In this document: piece after piece, positions 1-8,657 of the stretch
How positions within the stretch are numbered: the first letter of the stretch is position 1
Layout of the letters: each line of letters starts with the position of its first letter
Notes under the pieces: model-generated
What the model saw: the letters and a program-made list of their open reading frames with translations, nothing else
What the model was told of the DNA's origin: nothing
Database searches by the model: none
Assembly: GCA_964630925.1 (NCBI GenBank)
Contig: CAZVZK010000097.1
Span: 1-37,340 of the forward strand
Direction of reading: 5' to 3'
From: RGDT01 sp964630925
Lineage (GTDB): Bacteria > Planctomycetota > Planctomycetia > Gemmatales > Gemmataceae
DNA length: 37,340 bases
Program-made: the position numbers and the translations under genes

Positions 1-10
1 CCGAGAATCG

Positions 11-1450
11 CTACCTGAATTCGCCCTCACAAGAAACGTAGCCCTGTAAGGGGCCCCTCCCCGTCGCCAGCTTCTCGCCGCCGCGGCTGCGTGCCTTGAA
101 CAGCTCCTCGTCATCCGGGATCGGCTCCCCTTTCCCCCAGGCCGCAGAGAACAGGACCGTCACCGTCCCGATCCCCGGCCCGCTCCTGATGAGCCGGCCC
201 GCCGGCGTGTCGGCGAGGGGCTGCACCTGGAACCTGTCCACCTTGTCGTTCACCTTGTGCCAGCCTGTCACCGCGCACTCTTTCTTCCCTTTAGGCAAGA
301 TCAGGTGCGTGTAGTTCTTGTTCTCGCTGAACGCGAACATGCTCAGCCCGTCAAGTGCCGTGGCGAATGCCGTGTCGTGCTTGAGGGTGCTCCGCACCAT
401 CACTTCGTACTTGTCGCCTTTCTTGAGTGACACGAACGCCTGCCCGCCCTTGACCTCCGCGGGGACGAGCTTCCCCTCCACCCGCAGGGCGACGGCGAAA
501 GGGCTGGACCGGTCCGGCTTCACCCACGCCCCGCCCTCCACGCTCGCCGTCGGCCGCTTCCGCCGGCCCAGGTAGGCGGCCACCCTCTTCTCGGTGGGCT
601 GATCCGGGGGGAAGGTGCCCGTCTCCGGGGCCGCCGCCACGAGGGTCGCGATCCCGTCCACGTCCCGCGTCGCCTCGGCGCCCTTGCCACTCAGGGGGAT
701 GGTCACGGCCATCTCCTCCCCGACCCGCTTCCCGAGGCGGTTGACGACCTCCACGCGCAGGACGATCGCGGCCCGCCCCCCGTCCGCCTCCGTCACCTCG
801 CACGCCCCGCGGAGCCGCAACGCCGCCGCCGGGTCGACCCGCACGTCCCCTTTCTTGTTCTTCTGTCGCCCCAGCTCGTCCAGCAACCGCTTGGCGATGC
901 CCGCCGCCTCACCGTCCGGGCCATGGAGCCCCGTGAATGCCAGCTTGTTCTCCGCCTGGGTCTCAAGCCAGACGGCCAGGCGCCGCGCCAGCTCACACAG
1001 CGGGGCCTCCAGGGGGCTGGCCAGATCACCACCGAGCCGGCGGAGAAGGAGCTGGTCCTCCACGGTCACGTCGAACGCCTGGACCGGCTTCTCCGTGGCC
1101 GCCTCTTTCAGGGTGAGCTTCAGCTCGAACGGGCGCAGGATACCGCCCCTGTCCCGCGTCGCGTCGGTGTAATCGACGGCCAACTGATAGCGGGCGTCGT
1201 CGGACACCTTGATGCCGAGCTTGCCCAGCTCCTCCTTGAAAAGCCTCTCCACGTCCGCGGGGCGGGCGTTGGGCAGCGACTTCTCGGGGCCCTTGGTGAG
1301 TACCCCCACATTGCTTTCCTTCTTCGACAGCAGCGATTTCGCGATTTGTTGGCATCGGGGGGCGAGGAGGGGCCGCAGCCCCTCGGCCCCGTACGCCGAC
1401 GCCGTGGTGGCAGCGGCCAGGGCCGCCAAGGTGAGCAATCTCCGGAACAT
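11..1450 (-). CDS. Secreted protein of unknown function, related to the 12451-14016 product
   Basis: The protein has 479 aa. The open frame runs further upstream, but the ATG at 1450 is preceded by GAGGGA at good spacing and begins a signal peptide (MFRRLLTLAALAAATTASAYG), whereas the upstream extension is low-complexity Gly/Arg/Ala. The mature protein has an N-terminal alpha/beta region in which residues 43-51 (KKESNVGVL) match the segment KKYGNVGVL at the same position in the 521-aa protein at 12451-14016. A C-terminal region (about 360-440) with 'DGLSMFAFSENKNY' followed by 'LILPKGKKE' looks like a beta-sandwich domain found beside planctomycete caspases. No catalytic motif is visible. It lies 209 bp downstream of the kinase on the same strand and could be the last gene of that operon or have its own promoter. 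The function is unknown; export to the periplasm or cell surface is likely. Confidence 0.75.
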   Translation of the reverse strand: MFRRLLTLAALAAATTASAYGAEGLRPLLAPRCQQIAKSLLSKKESNVGVLTKGPEKSLPNARPADVERLFKEELGKLGIKVSDDARYQLAVDYTDATRDRGGILRPFELKLTLKEAATEKPVQAFDVTVEDQLLLRRLGGDLASPLEAPLCELARRLAVWLETQAENKLAFTGLHGPDGEAAGIAKRLLDELGRQKNKKGDVRVDPAAALRLRGACEVTEADGGRAAIVLRVEVVNRLGKRVGEEMAVTIPLSGKGAEATRDVDGIATLVAAAPETGTFPPDQPTEKRVAAYLGRRKRPTASVEGGAWVKPDRSSPFAVALRVEGKLVPAEVKGGQAFVSLKKGDKYEVMVRSTLKHDTAFATALDGLSMFAFSENKNYTHLILPKGKKECAVTGWHKVNDKVDRFQVQPLADTPAGRLIRSGPGIGTVTVLFSAAWGKGEPIPDDEELFKARSRGGEKLATGRGPLQGYVSCEGEFR

Positions 1451-1659
1451 GGGCTTCCCTCGGGTGTTGGTGGGTCTGCGAGGGGCCGCTCTCGCCCCCT
1501 CGCCAGGAGAAGCGTAATCCGACGGGCCCACACGCCGCCCTTTTCCGTTTTTGGCGTGGTTCAGGATCAGAGCGAAGGAGGTAACACCCACAGAGGGGAC
1601 CGATCTGCACAGCAACGGCACCGGCCTGTTACCCGCCCTTGAACCAGGCCCCGTTTTTC

Positions 1660-3678
1660 TCACCGGGTGAGCGGGTAGCCGACGCCGAGCCGGGCGCACA
1701 ACGCCTGGAACCGCGTGGTGTCGTCCTCCATTCGCCCCGCCCACTCCTCCCGCCCGATCTTCCCGCCTCCCCCCAGCGCCCCCAGGCCCAGCGGCGCCAG
1801 GGCCTCGTCCTCGGCCAGCCGCCGCACAAGCAGGTCCGGGGCGACCCCGACCTCGGCCGCCGCCCGCGCCAGGTCCAACGGCTCCCGGTACCGCCCCATC
1901 AGTGGGTGCCCCGGCGAGACGACGGAGAGCAGCCAATCGCCGCGGACGGCCGGGTGGCCCGTGCGCGTCAAGGCAGTCACCGTTTTAAACGCGGCCCGCA
2001 GCTCCGGGTCGTCAACGGTATCCGACTTCAAGGCGTACGGGTCGCCGGAGACGAGCCTGCCCCACGCCTCCGCGACAGACCCCTCGGCCGTCCGGAGGCG
2101 GATCACCAGGGCCGCCCCGTCGGGGCCTAGCGTCTTGATCGCCGAACCGGGGAACGCCTGTCGTATCCAGTCCGAGACGGCCACCCGCCAGGGCTCACGC
2201 TCGTCCTCGGGCAGGTGGGAGAAGGTGACGATACGGGAGTCCGGCTGGGCCGCGGCCGGTTCCGAACCCAGGTGGGCCGCCGCGGGGACCAAGGGGGGGA
2301 CGCTGCGGCGGCCTGGCGGTGGCGGCGGCGCAGGTGCTTCCGCGTCGGCGCGAGGCGCGAGCCAGAGGGCGGCGGCGACGGCCGCCGCCGTCAGCCCTAC
2401 TCCGACAAGCCCCCATAACGCCCAGCGGCGGCGGCGGAGTCGAGAGAGGAGGGCGGCCAACGCCGCCGCCGCGCCACAGGCGACGACAACGACTTCTAGG
2501 GCGAGTTTCACTTTCTCCAACTGGGGGATCATGGGGGCTCCGCTCCTGTTCGGTGAGACGAGGGCGAGGCTGGCGACAAGGCCGGCCACCAGGAGGAGCG
2601 AGAAACACACCCATTCCGGCCGGGAAATCTCCGATTGTGGGGCCGGGGCCTGGCCGGCCCCGGCGTCCAGCGCGGACAGAGCCCGCAGAACGTCGGCGCA
2701 GGACGGGCGGGCGCGGGGATCCTTGGCGAGTAAGGCCTCCACCAGCGCCGCCACGGGGGCGGGGGCCACCCCTGCCCCCAGCCTCGGGGGCTGCTGCATC
2801 TTGTGGGCCAGGAGTTTGCCCGCCTCCGTGGGCCGGTCCGCGAACGGCGCGCGGCCCGTCAGGAGGAAATAGGCGACGCATCCGAATGAGTACCAGTCCG
2901 CGGACGCCGCCGCCGGGCCGGCGGCGTCGATCTGTTCCGGGGCGATGTAATCCATCGTCCCCAGGCCGGCGCCCGGCCGCGTCAGCGCCTCGGCCGCGTC
3001 CGCGAGGGCGGCCGCCCCGAAGTCCAGGAGGCGCACCTCCCCCTCCGGGGTCAGCATCACGTTGCCGGGCTTCACGTCGCGGTGGACGACCCCTTGTCGG
3101 TGGGCGGCGTGGAGGCCCCGGGCGACGGACGTAAGGACCCGACAGGCCTCCCGCGCCGGCAGCGGGCCGCCGTCCCTGACCACCGAGGCCAGGGTCCGGC
3201 CGGGTACGTATTCAAGCACCAGCACGTCCATGCCGTCCAGCGTGTCGGCCGCCAGCAGCCGGACGACGTGGGGAGAAATGACCTTACCGAGAGCCTCGCG
3301 TTCACGCCGCAATCGCGCTGCGGCGGCGGGGTCGGTGACGGCGGCGGGGCTGAGCACCTTGAGGGCGACGACCCGCCCGTCCCTGGTGTCCCGCGCCTTG
3401 AACACGACCCCCATGCCGCCGCGGCCCAGCTCCTCCAGCAGCTCATACGGCCCGAGGTGCCCCGCCCGCCCGGAGAGGAGCCGGCTCGCCACCTCGAAGA
3501 GCGGCCGCGCCAGGAAGCCGGCCACGTCCGCCTGTCGGTCGGCCTCGAGCAGCTCCTTCACGCGCCGCGCGGCGGCCTCGTCCTCCGCCGCGACGGAGGC
3601 GAGCAGCGTGTCCCGCTCCTCCGCCGGCCGGCCGAGTGCGTCCCGGAATAGCCGTCCTACGCGCTCCGAGTCAGTCAC
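1660..3678 (-). CDS. Membrane-anchored Ser/Thr protein kinase coupled to the ECF sigma factor
   Basis: The protein has 672 aa. An N-terminal helical region (1-70) typical of planctomycete kinases leads into a complete Hanks-type kinase domain at about 77-335: glycine loop LGRGGMGVV (84-92), VAIK-type Lys107, catalytic HRDVKPGN (199-206), DFG (219-221), and IAPEQ as the APE equivalent. Three hydrophobic segments follow (about 356-376, 394-412, 419-441), then a Pro-rich linker and a C-terminal domain of about 220 aa with no recognised motif, possibly a sensor outside the cytoplasm. The start overlaps the sigma stop as ATGA (3675-3678), which implies translational coupling. Kinases beside ECF sigma factors are a recurrent planctomycete arrangement; by inference this kinase phosphorylates or otherwise controls that sigma factor. 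All catalytic residues are present, so an active enzyme is expected. Confidence 0.93.
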   Translation of the reverse strand: MTDSERVGRLFRDALGRPAEERDTLLASVAAEDEAAARRVKELLEADRQADVAGFLARPLFEVASRLLSGRAGHLGPYELLEELGRGGMGVVFKARDTRDGRVVALKVLSPAAVTDPAAAARLRREREALGKVISPHVVRLLAADTLDGMDVLVLEYVPGRTLASVVRDGGPLPAREACRVLTSVARGLHAAHRQGVVHRDVKPGNVMLTPEGEVRLLDFGAAALADAAEALTRPGAGLGTMDYIAPEQIDAAGPAAASADWYSFGCVAYFLLTGRAPFADRPTEAGKLLAHKMQQPPRLGAGVAPAPVAALVEALLAKDPRARPSCADVLRALSALDAGAGQAPAPQSEISRPEWVCFSLLLVAGLVASLALVSPNRSGAPMIPQLEKVKLALEVVVVACGAAAALAALLSRLRRRRWALWGLVGVGLTAAAVAAALWLAPRADAEAPAPPPPPGRRSVPPLVPAAAHLGSEPAAAQPDSRIVTFSHLPEDEREPWRVAVSDWIRQAFPGSAIKTLGPDGAALVIRLRTAEGSVAEAWGRLVSGDPYALKSDTVDDPELRAAFKTVTALTRTGHPAVRGDWLLSVVSPGHPLMGRYREPLDLARAAAEVGVAPDLLVRRLAEDEALAPLGLGALGGGGKIGREEWAGRMEDDTTRFQALCARLGVGYPLTR

Positions 3679-4250
3679 GGGCGCCCCTCCAGACGGCGCT
3701 TCAGCCAGGCACGCGCGAGCCGCCAGCTCGCCTCGGCGTCGGCCTCCGTGATTGTGGCTGGCCGCGGGCCCGCCGCGAGGATGTCCACGATCTCGCGGAA
3801 GGAACGCCCCCCGCAGTAGTGCAGCTCGGCCACGCGAGCCGCCTGGGCGTCGAACAGCTCCAGCTCGTCGAACAGCTCCAGCAGGAGGAAGCTCTCGTCG
3901 GAGTACCCCGCATCCGGGAGGTCGGCCTCGAGAAGCGGGGCCGCGGGCCTCCCCCCGCCGCGCTTCGCCGCCGCGTGCAAGCGGTGGTAGTCGATCAGCA
4001 GGTGTCGCATCACCTTGGAGATGAAGGAGAAGAAGTGGGCGCGGTCGGGCCAGCTGACCGACTTGTCGTTCGAGAAGATGCGGGCGTACGCCTCGTTCAC
4101 CAGCTCCGTCGGCTGGAGGACCGGGTCATCCCACCGATTGACGCTCGCCCGCGCCAGCTTGTGCAGGTGGCCGTAGACGATCCGGAATAGCTCCGTCCGA
4201 GCCCCCTCGTCCACCCAGCACTTGCTCAGTAGCTCGGTGATCTCGTGCAC
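3675..4250 (-). CDS. ECF sigma factor, planctomycete TIGR02999-like family
   Basis: The protein has 191 aa, usual for the group. Region 2 is clear: 'LQPTELVNEAYARIF' at about 45-59, then 'FFSFISKVMRHLLIDYHR' at 73-90, matching the '-10' binding region of TIGR02999-type sigma factors. Region 4 begins at about 132 with 'DAQAARVAELHYCGGRSF' and ends with 'WRLARAWLKRRL'. Between them the usual compact helix-turn-helix (of the type GVSPRTVKRD) is replaced by a longer, acidic stretch, about residues 158-175 (AAGPRPATITEADAEAS). The recognition helix therefore looks altered, and -35 recognition may be unusual. The gene lies 31 bp after tssK and overlaps the kinase gene by 4 nt, so the three are probably co-transcribed. 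No anti-sigma gene is seen; the kinase probably takes that regulatory role. Confidence 0.88.
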   Translation of the reverse strand: MHEITELLSKCWVDEGARTELFRIVYGHLHKLARASVNRWDDPVLQPTELVNEAYARIFSNDKSVSWPDRAHFFSFISKVMRHLLIDYHRLHAAAKRGGGRPAAPLLEADLPDAGYSDESFLLLELFDELELFDAQAARVAELHYCGGRSFREIVDILAAGPRPATITEADAEASWRLARAWLKRRLEGRP

Positions 4251-4281
4251 CGCGTCACCCCCGGTCAGCCTGCGTCGCGGC

Positions 4282-5712
4282 TCAGGCCTGCCCCGCCATC
4301 GGGCGGATCACGTAGAGGGTCAACTGCACGGGGATCGTGTTCCCCTTGTACAGCACCGACAGCTCCTGCTTGTCCTGAATGGTGCCCTGCACCAGACGCT
4401 CGTTCAGCCGGATCGCCAGCGCGAGCGTGCTGTTCACCGACTGCCACTCGTTCGCCTGCGCCTTGCGGTCCACCTGGAAGTACGTCAGCCCCGCCTGTGA
4501 GGGCAGCGAGCGTGGCTGCGTCGCGTGCTGGAACGCCAGCCCCATCCGCCCCTGCTCGAACAGCGTGTCCACCCGGTCGCTCGACCCGATCTTCATGTCC
4601 AGCGCGTTGGTGTTCGTGAACAGGTCGGCGCACTGCTGGGGGGGCAGGTTGCTCTTCACCCCGATGTACATGTTGAAACGCGCCTCCAGCCACGCCGGCT
4701 CCAGCGTCACCTGCATCCGCTTGCCCACGCCGATGAACGGCCGCGCCTGCCACTCCGGCTCCAGGATCAGGTTCAGCAGCCCGTCGATGTGCTTCTGCAC
4801 CTGCCCGAAGATGTACCCCAGGTTGTCGTGGTCGTACGTCGGCAATTCCGGCGGGCGGTGGGTGGTGCCGTAGATCGCCAGCTGCCCGACGATGCGGCAC
4901 AGCTCGGCGTACGCCTCCAGCGGGTGGATGCCGTCGGCGAACGCCAGGACGTGCAGCAGCGTGTACGCCTCGTTCAGCACGCGGAGCTGGCTGAGGATGC
5001 GGATGTCCTCCGACGCCACGCTCTCCAGGCTGATGCCACGAGACTGCACCTGATTCGCCAGCACGGTGATCTTCGTGCCGATGCGGTCGTAGACCGCCCG
5101 CAGGATGCCCACCTGCAGCGGCTCCCAGGCGTCGCAGCACAGCACCGGGGGGATGTACGCCTCGTCCAGCTTCGGCGTCGTGCTGGCGTCGCTCGACCGC
5201 GTCAGACGCGCCAGCGGCAGCAGGTCCAGGCCCGGCTGCTCCTGCGAGTTGGTCGCCACCAGACGCGGGTTGTACAGCCGGAACTTCACCGGCTGCGCCT
5301 CGCTCTCGGCATTCTCGTCCTCCACCTCCGCCGTGTCCAGCAGGTAGCGCGTGTCGCCGCCGATGCCCTCCGCCGCGTTGGGCCGGCCCGGCTGGAAGCT
5401 CGGCACCGCCAGCCAGATCATCAGCGGGTGCGACTGCTCGATCTGGGGGCGGAAGTCCGAAGCGGGGAGCGGCCCGTCCGCCGGCAGATGCACGCACGTC
5501 CCGTCGCGCAGGAACGCCGTCAGCCCCAGCATCTCGAAGCGGTGGTTGGCCAGGGCCACCTTGTTGAGCTGGATGGACTGGATGCCCCAGTTGTAGCGCG
5601 TGCCGGCGCGGGCGTACAGGCGCATCTGTGCGGCCCCGTGCCGCTGGGCGGCCTGCAGGTGCTGAGGCCCCATGAACATGCCTTCGTGCCAGTGGACGGC
5701 TCTCTGCGTCAT
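4282..5712 (-). CDS. tssK: Type VI secretion baseplate protein TssK (orphan)
   Basis: The protein has 476 aa, slightly longer than usual for TssK (about 440-450). The ATG at 5712 is chosen over an upstream in-frame start because GAGAGGG lies 5 nt ahead and the family's characteristic N-terminus follows immediately (VHWHEGMFMGPQHLQ). Further family features are a central helical region with 'LVNEAYTLL'-like spacing (SQLRVLNEAYTLLHVL), 'AYAELCRIVGQLAIYG', and 'PTYDHDNLGYIFGQVQKHI'. In established systems TssK links the T6SS baseplate wedge to the TssJLM membrane complex and captures effectors. No other T6SS gene (tssE, F, G, L, M, B, C, clpV, vgrG) is in this window; the next gene, 31 bp downstream, is the ECF sigma factor. 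It may serve a T6SS encoded elsewhere or have been repurposed. Family assignment is firm, the role here is not. Confidence 0.9.
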   Translation of the reverse strand: MTQRAVHWHEGMFMGPQHLQAAQRHGAAQMRLYARAGTRYNWGIQSIQLNKVALANHRFEMLGLTAFLRDGTCVHLPADGPLPASDFRPQIEQSHPLMIWLAVPSFQPGRPNAAEGIGGDTRYLLDTAEVEDENAESEAQPVKFRLYNPRLVATNSQEQPGLDLLPLARLTRSSDASTTPKLDEAYIPPVLCCDAWEPLQVGILRAVYDRIGTKITVLANQVQSRGISLESVASEDIRILSQLRVLNEAYTLLHVLAFADGIHPLEAYAELCRIVGQLAIYGTTHRPPELPTYDHDNLGYIFGQVQKHIDGLLNLILEPEWQARPFIGVGKRMQVTLEPAWLEARFNMYIGVKSNLPPQQCADLFTNTNALDMKIGSSDRVDTLFEQGRMGLAFQHATQPRSLPSQAGLTYFQVDRKAQANEWQSVNSTLALAIRLNERLVQGTIQDKQELSVLYKGNTIPVQLTLYVIRPMAGQA

Positions 5713-5789
5713 GGTGCCCTCTCGATCGTGGAAGCCTTTCCGGTACAATACTCCGCGAACACCGCCCCGTACACCGCCGGAGGGTGCCG
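5713..5789. promoter_or_regulatory. Divergent promoter region between tssK and the cytochrome c-like gene
   Basis: This 77-bp gap separates the tssK start (minus) from the cytochrome c-like start (plus), so both operons should be driven from here. A TACAAT hexamer at 5744-5749 on the plus strand resembles a -10 box, but no convincing -35 sits 16-18 bp upstream. GGAGG at 5779-5783 is the ribosome binding site of the plus-strand gene. Confidence 0.3.
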
Positions 5790-7394
5790 ATGTCCGTCCT
5801 GGCCCTGCTCATCGCCCTCGCCCAGCCCGCCAGCGCCGACGCGGCCCTGGCCAAGAACGCCAGCGACATCCTCGAGAAGAATTGCGCCGGGTGCCACGGG
5901 GGCATGACCCCGCGCGCCGGCCTCGACGTCCTCGACTGGAAGGCGCTGCGCGCCGCCCAAGTCGTGCCGACGCGGCCCGAATTGTCCGAGCTGATCTGGC
6001 TGGTGGACGCCGGCAACATGCCCCCCGGCGACCGCCCGCGCCTGTCCGAGGCCGACCGCAAGACCCTCCGCGACTGGGTCAAGAAGGGCGCGCCCGACGT
6101 GCAGAGGCCGCAGGTCTTCGCCTGGGGGGAGGAGTACGTCCTGAAGCAGGTGATGCGCGACCAGAAGGGCCTGCCCGCCGCCGACAGGGCACGCGCCCGG
6201 TACATCAGCCTCGACTACCTCCTCTGCCTGCCCGACGGCCCCGTCCGCCTCGCCAGGGCCCGCAAGGAGCTGGAGCGCGTCCTCCCCGCCCTCGCCGGCC
6301 CCGGCGCCGCCGGCTTCAAGCTCACCCCCGTCGACGCCCAGCAGAGCGTCTTCCGCATCGACCTCGCCACCCTCGCCTGGGACCGCCGGCCCTTCATCAT
6401 CCCGCCCGCCGACCCCGAGAAGGAGAAGCCCAGGCCCAGCAAGCTGACCGTCTTCGATATCATCGTCCTCGAATACCCCTACACCGTGGTCTCGTTCACC
6501 CCGCCGTTCGTCGAAGCCGTCCCGTACCTCGTCGCCACGGAGTACGTCCGCCCCGTGGTCCATGTCCGCGGCGGCTGGCTGCTGGGCCTGCTGAACGACC
6601 GCAAATTCGCCCGCGAGGTGTCGCTGCTGGCCGGGGCCGCCGCCGACGCCGTCCTGCCCGAGCCGTCGCCCCCCGACGTGTGGGGCGACAGGGTGTCGGC
6701 CCTCCAGATGAAGGGCGAGGCCGGCTGGAAGGGCGAACAGGCACGCCTCGAGGAGGCCCTGCGCGGCGAGAAGATCGACCCCGCCAAGGGCGCCACCCGC
6801 GCCGAATGGCAGGCCCGCTTCCACCTCGTCATCCAGCGCCTCGGCCTGGGCACCGCCCTGCTGCCGTTCGACGGCTGGACCGCCCCGGATCTGACGAGCG
6901 ACCCGGCGTTCACGCTGAAGGCCGAGACGATGCTCTACGAGATCACCCGCGACCCGAAGACCAAGAAGCAGGTCGGCAAGGCCAAACGCGTCGGACCCTC
7001 CAGGGTGTTCAAGATCGGCCAGGGCCTCGGCCTCGCCGTCACCCCCTCCAGGGAAGCCATGATCGAGGTCGCCCTGCACGACCACGACCTGGCCACCGAG
7101 CAGATGCTCAGGCCGACGGAGAAGCCCGGGGGCAAGGAGTTCGCCTTCGACCGCGCCGGCCGGAGCTTCGAGGTCACGCCCCCCGCGTCCGAGGACATGT
7201 GGATCGTCTTCGCCGTCGCCGGCAAGGCCGACATGGCCGGCACGACGCACCACGCCAAGGACCTCAAGGGCAAGGTGCGTGACCGCTTCGTCCACCCCTT
7301 CTACCGCCTCTCCCTGGAGAGCGGCAAGGAGTGGGACAGGCCCCTGCCGGCCATCGCCAAGGCCACCGCCGCGTTCAAGTCGGAGAAGGAGTGA
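5790..7394 (+). CDS. Secreted cytochrome c-like protein (planctomycete type)
   Basis: The protein has 534 aa. The ATG at 5790 is preferred to the in-frame GTG at 5784 because GGAGG (5779-5783) is well spaced for it. A short signal peptide (MSVLALLIALAQPASA) is followed by one c-type haem site, CAGCH at 32-36 (C32, C35, H36). 'AGNMPPGD' (about 75-82) gives M77 as the likely sixth haem ligand. This is the pattern of planctomycete cytochrome c domains that end near residue 110. The remaining 420 aa carry no motif I can name with confidence; 'RYISLDYL' and 'VFRIDL' resemble a conserved block seen after such domains in other large secreted proteins. The function is probably periplasmic electron transfer or redox-linked binding. 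The stop overlaps the GTG start of the MFS gene (GTGA), so the two are translationally coupled. Confidence 0.75.
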   Translation: MSVLALLIALAQPASADAALAKNASDILEKNCAGCHGGMTPRAGLDVLDWKALRAAQVVPTRPELSELIWLVDAGNMPPGDRPRLSEADRKTLRDWVKKGAPDVQRPQVFAWGEEYVLKQVMRDQKGLPAADRARARYISLDYLLCLPDGPVRLARARKELERVLPALAGPGAAGFKLTPVDAQQSVFRIDLATLAWDRRPFIIPPADPEKEKPRPSKLTVFDIIVLEYPYTVVSFTPPFVEAVPYLVATEYVRPVVHVRGGWLLGLLNDRKFAREVSLLAGAAADAVLPEPSPPDVWGDRVSALQMKGEAGWKGEQARLEEALRGEKIDPAKGATRAEWQARFHLVIQRLGLGTALLPFDGWTAPDLTSDPAFTLKAETMLYEITRDPKTKKQVGKAKRVGPSRVFKIGQGLGLAVTPSREAMIEVALHDHDLATEQMLRPTEKPGGKEFAFDRAGRSFEVTPPASEDMWIVFAVAGKADMAGTTHHAKDLKGKVRDRFVHPFYRLSLESGKEWDRPLPAIAKATAAFKSEKE

Positions 7395-8551
7395 CCCGCC
7401 ACCCGCTCCCCCTGCCGCGCCTGGCGGTCTTGCAGGTGTTGCAGTGGTCCGTCCCGGCGTCGGTGCTTCCGCTGTACAGCGCGCACCTCGACTCGCTCGG
7501 CTTCGGGCAGCTCACCATCGCGTACTGCTGCGCCACCCAGGCCGCCGCCGCCGTCGTGTCGTCCTTCGTGGCCGGCCAGGCCGCCGACCGCTGGATGCCC
7601 GCCGAACGCGCCCTCGCCTGCTGCGCGGCCGGCGGCGGGCTGCTGCTGTTCCTCCTCGCGTCGCTCACCTCCCCCGTGGCGGTGTTCCTCACCACCCTCG
7701 CGTTCTGGGTGGTGTGCGGGCCGCTCTCGCTCCTCGGCACCACGGTGACGTTCTCGCACCTGGAGGCGCCGGAGCGCCAGTTCGGCCCGGTACGCATGTG
7801 GGGCACCGTCGGCTGGGTACTGGTCGGGCTGTTCGTCGGCGCGTGGCTGGCCCGCACCGGCGGGCCGCGCGCCGACGCCTTCCGCATCGGGGCCGTCCTC
7901 GCCTTCGCGCTGTCGGCCTACGCGCTGACGCTGCCCCTCACGCCCCCGCGCCAGGCGGCGGGCTTCGCCCCGCTCGCGGCCCTCTCGCTCCTCGGCGACG
8001 GCACGTTCCTGGTTTACGCGGTGTGCATGTTCGGCGCGTCGCTGACGTTCCCGTTCAACACGCAGCTCTTGCCGCTGATGCTCCAGCGGCTCGGGGTGCC
8101 GGGCGAGTCGGTCCCGGTGACCCTGACCCTGTGTCAGGTGACGGAGATCCTGACGCTGTTCATCCAGCCGGCGATCCTGCTGGCGCTGGGGCTGCGGGCC
8201 ACGATGCTCGTGGGCCTGTCGTGCTGGACGCTGGCGTTCGCGGCCACGGCGCTGGGCTCGCCGCTGGCGCTGGTGGTGGCGAGCCTGCCCCTGCACGGCA
8301 TGTACATCACCCTCTTCATCATCGCCGGCCAGGTGTACGCCAACGGCCTGGCGGAGGGCGGCATGCGGGCCAGCGTCCAGGCGCTGTTCACCGTCGTGAG
8401 CGGGGCCGGCACGCTGCTGGGGAACCTGCTGGCCGGCTGGCTGCGCCGCACGGCCGGCGACGACCTGCCCGCGGTGTTCGCCGTGGCGTTCGCCGTCAAC
8501 GTGCTGATGCTGGCGCTGTTCGCGGCCCGCTTCCGCTACAAGCCGGGCTGA
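7391..8551 (+). CDS. MFS transporter, nucleoside:H+ symporter-like
   Basis: The protein has 386 aa with about 12 hydrophobic segments. The start is taken as the GTG at 7391, which overlaps the previous stop (GTGA) and is preceded by GGAGAAGGA; an upstream in-frame start would lie deep inside the cytochrome gene. The loop 2-3 motif GQAADRW (62-68) and the block 'FGPVRMWGTVGWVLVG' (131-146) are typical of the NupG/XapB-like nucleoside:proton symporter branch of the major facilitator superfamily. It sits in the inner membrane. The substrate cannot be inferred with certainty: many planctomycete members of this branch are annotated only as MFS transporters. Coupling to a secreted cytochrome-like protein is unusual and unexplained. 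Confidence 0.85.
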   Translation: MTRHPLPLPRLAVLQVLQWSVPASVLPLYSAHLDSLGFGQLTIAYCCATQAAAAVVSSFVAGQAADRWMPAERALACCAAGGGLLLFLLASLTSPVAVFLTTLAFWVVCGPLSLLGTTVTFSHLEAPERQFGPVRMWGTVGWVLVGLFVGAWLARTGGPRADAFRIGAVLAFALSAYALTLPLTPPRQAAGFAPLAALSLLGDGTFLVYAVCMFGASLTFPFNTQLLPLMLQRLGVPGESVPVTLTLCQVTEILTLFIQPAILLALGLRATMLVGLSCWTLAFAATALGSPLALVVASLPLHGMYITLFIIAGQVYANGLAEGGMRASVQALFTVVSGAGTLLGNLLAGWLRRTAGDDLPAVFAVAFAVNVLMLALFAARFRYKPG

Positions 8552-8603
8552 GACGGGGTGGGAGAGGGTTCTCGGCAGAGGCACAGAGGAGGCAAGAAGA
8601 CGG

Positions 8604-8657
8604 CCCGTTGGGCGCCGAGTCACCTGCTCACTTCGCCCCCGAGTGAGCAGGTGACTC
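8604..8657. repeat. Repeat module plus 16-bp perfect inverted repeat downstream of the MFS gene
   Basis: Positions 8604-8623 (CCCGTTGGGCGCCGAGTCAC) recur exactly at 29310-29329. Overlapping its end is a perfect 16-bp inverted repeat, 8617-8632 (GAGTCACCTGCTCACT) and 8642-8657, with a 9-nt loop. It lies 65 bp past the MFS stop and could act as a terminator in the convergent gap, although no U-tract follows. Sharing of the module with a second intergenic site suggests a dispersed element. Confidence 0.6.

Noticed and set aside
1451..1936. N-terminal extension of the 11-1450 gene
   Set aside because: Gly/Arg/Ala-rich, antisense-like sequence overlapping the kinase 3' end; the signal peptide and ribosome binding site support 1450.
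4282..5712. A complete type VI secretion locus
   Set aside because: Only tssK is present; no other T6SS component was found on either strand in this window.
4265..6205. 646-codon minus-strand frame
   Set aside because: It overlaps tssK in another frame and the cytochrome gene antisense; composition is low-complexity and no domain is present.
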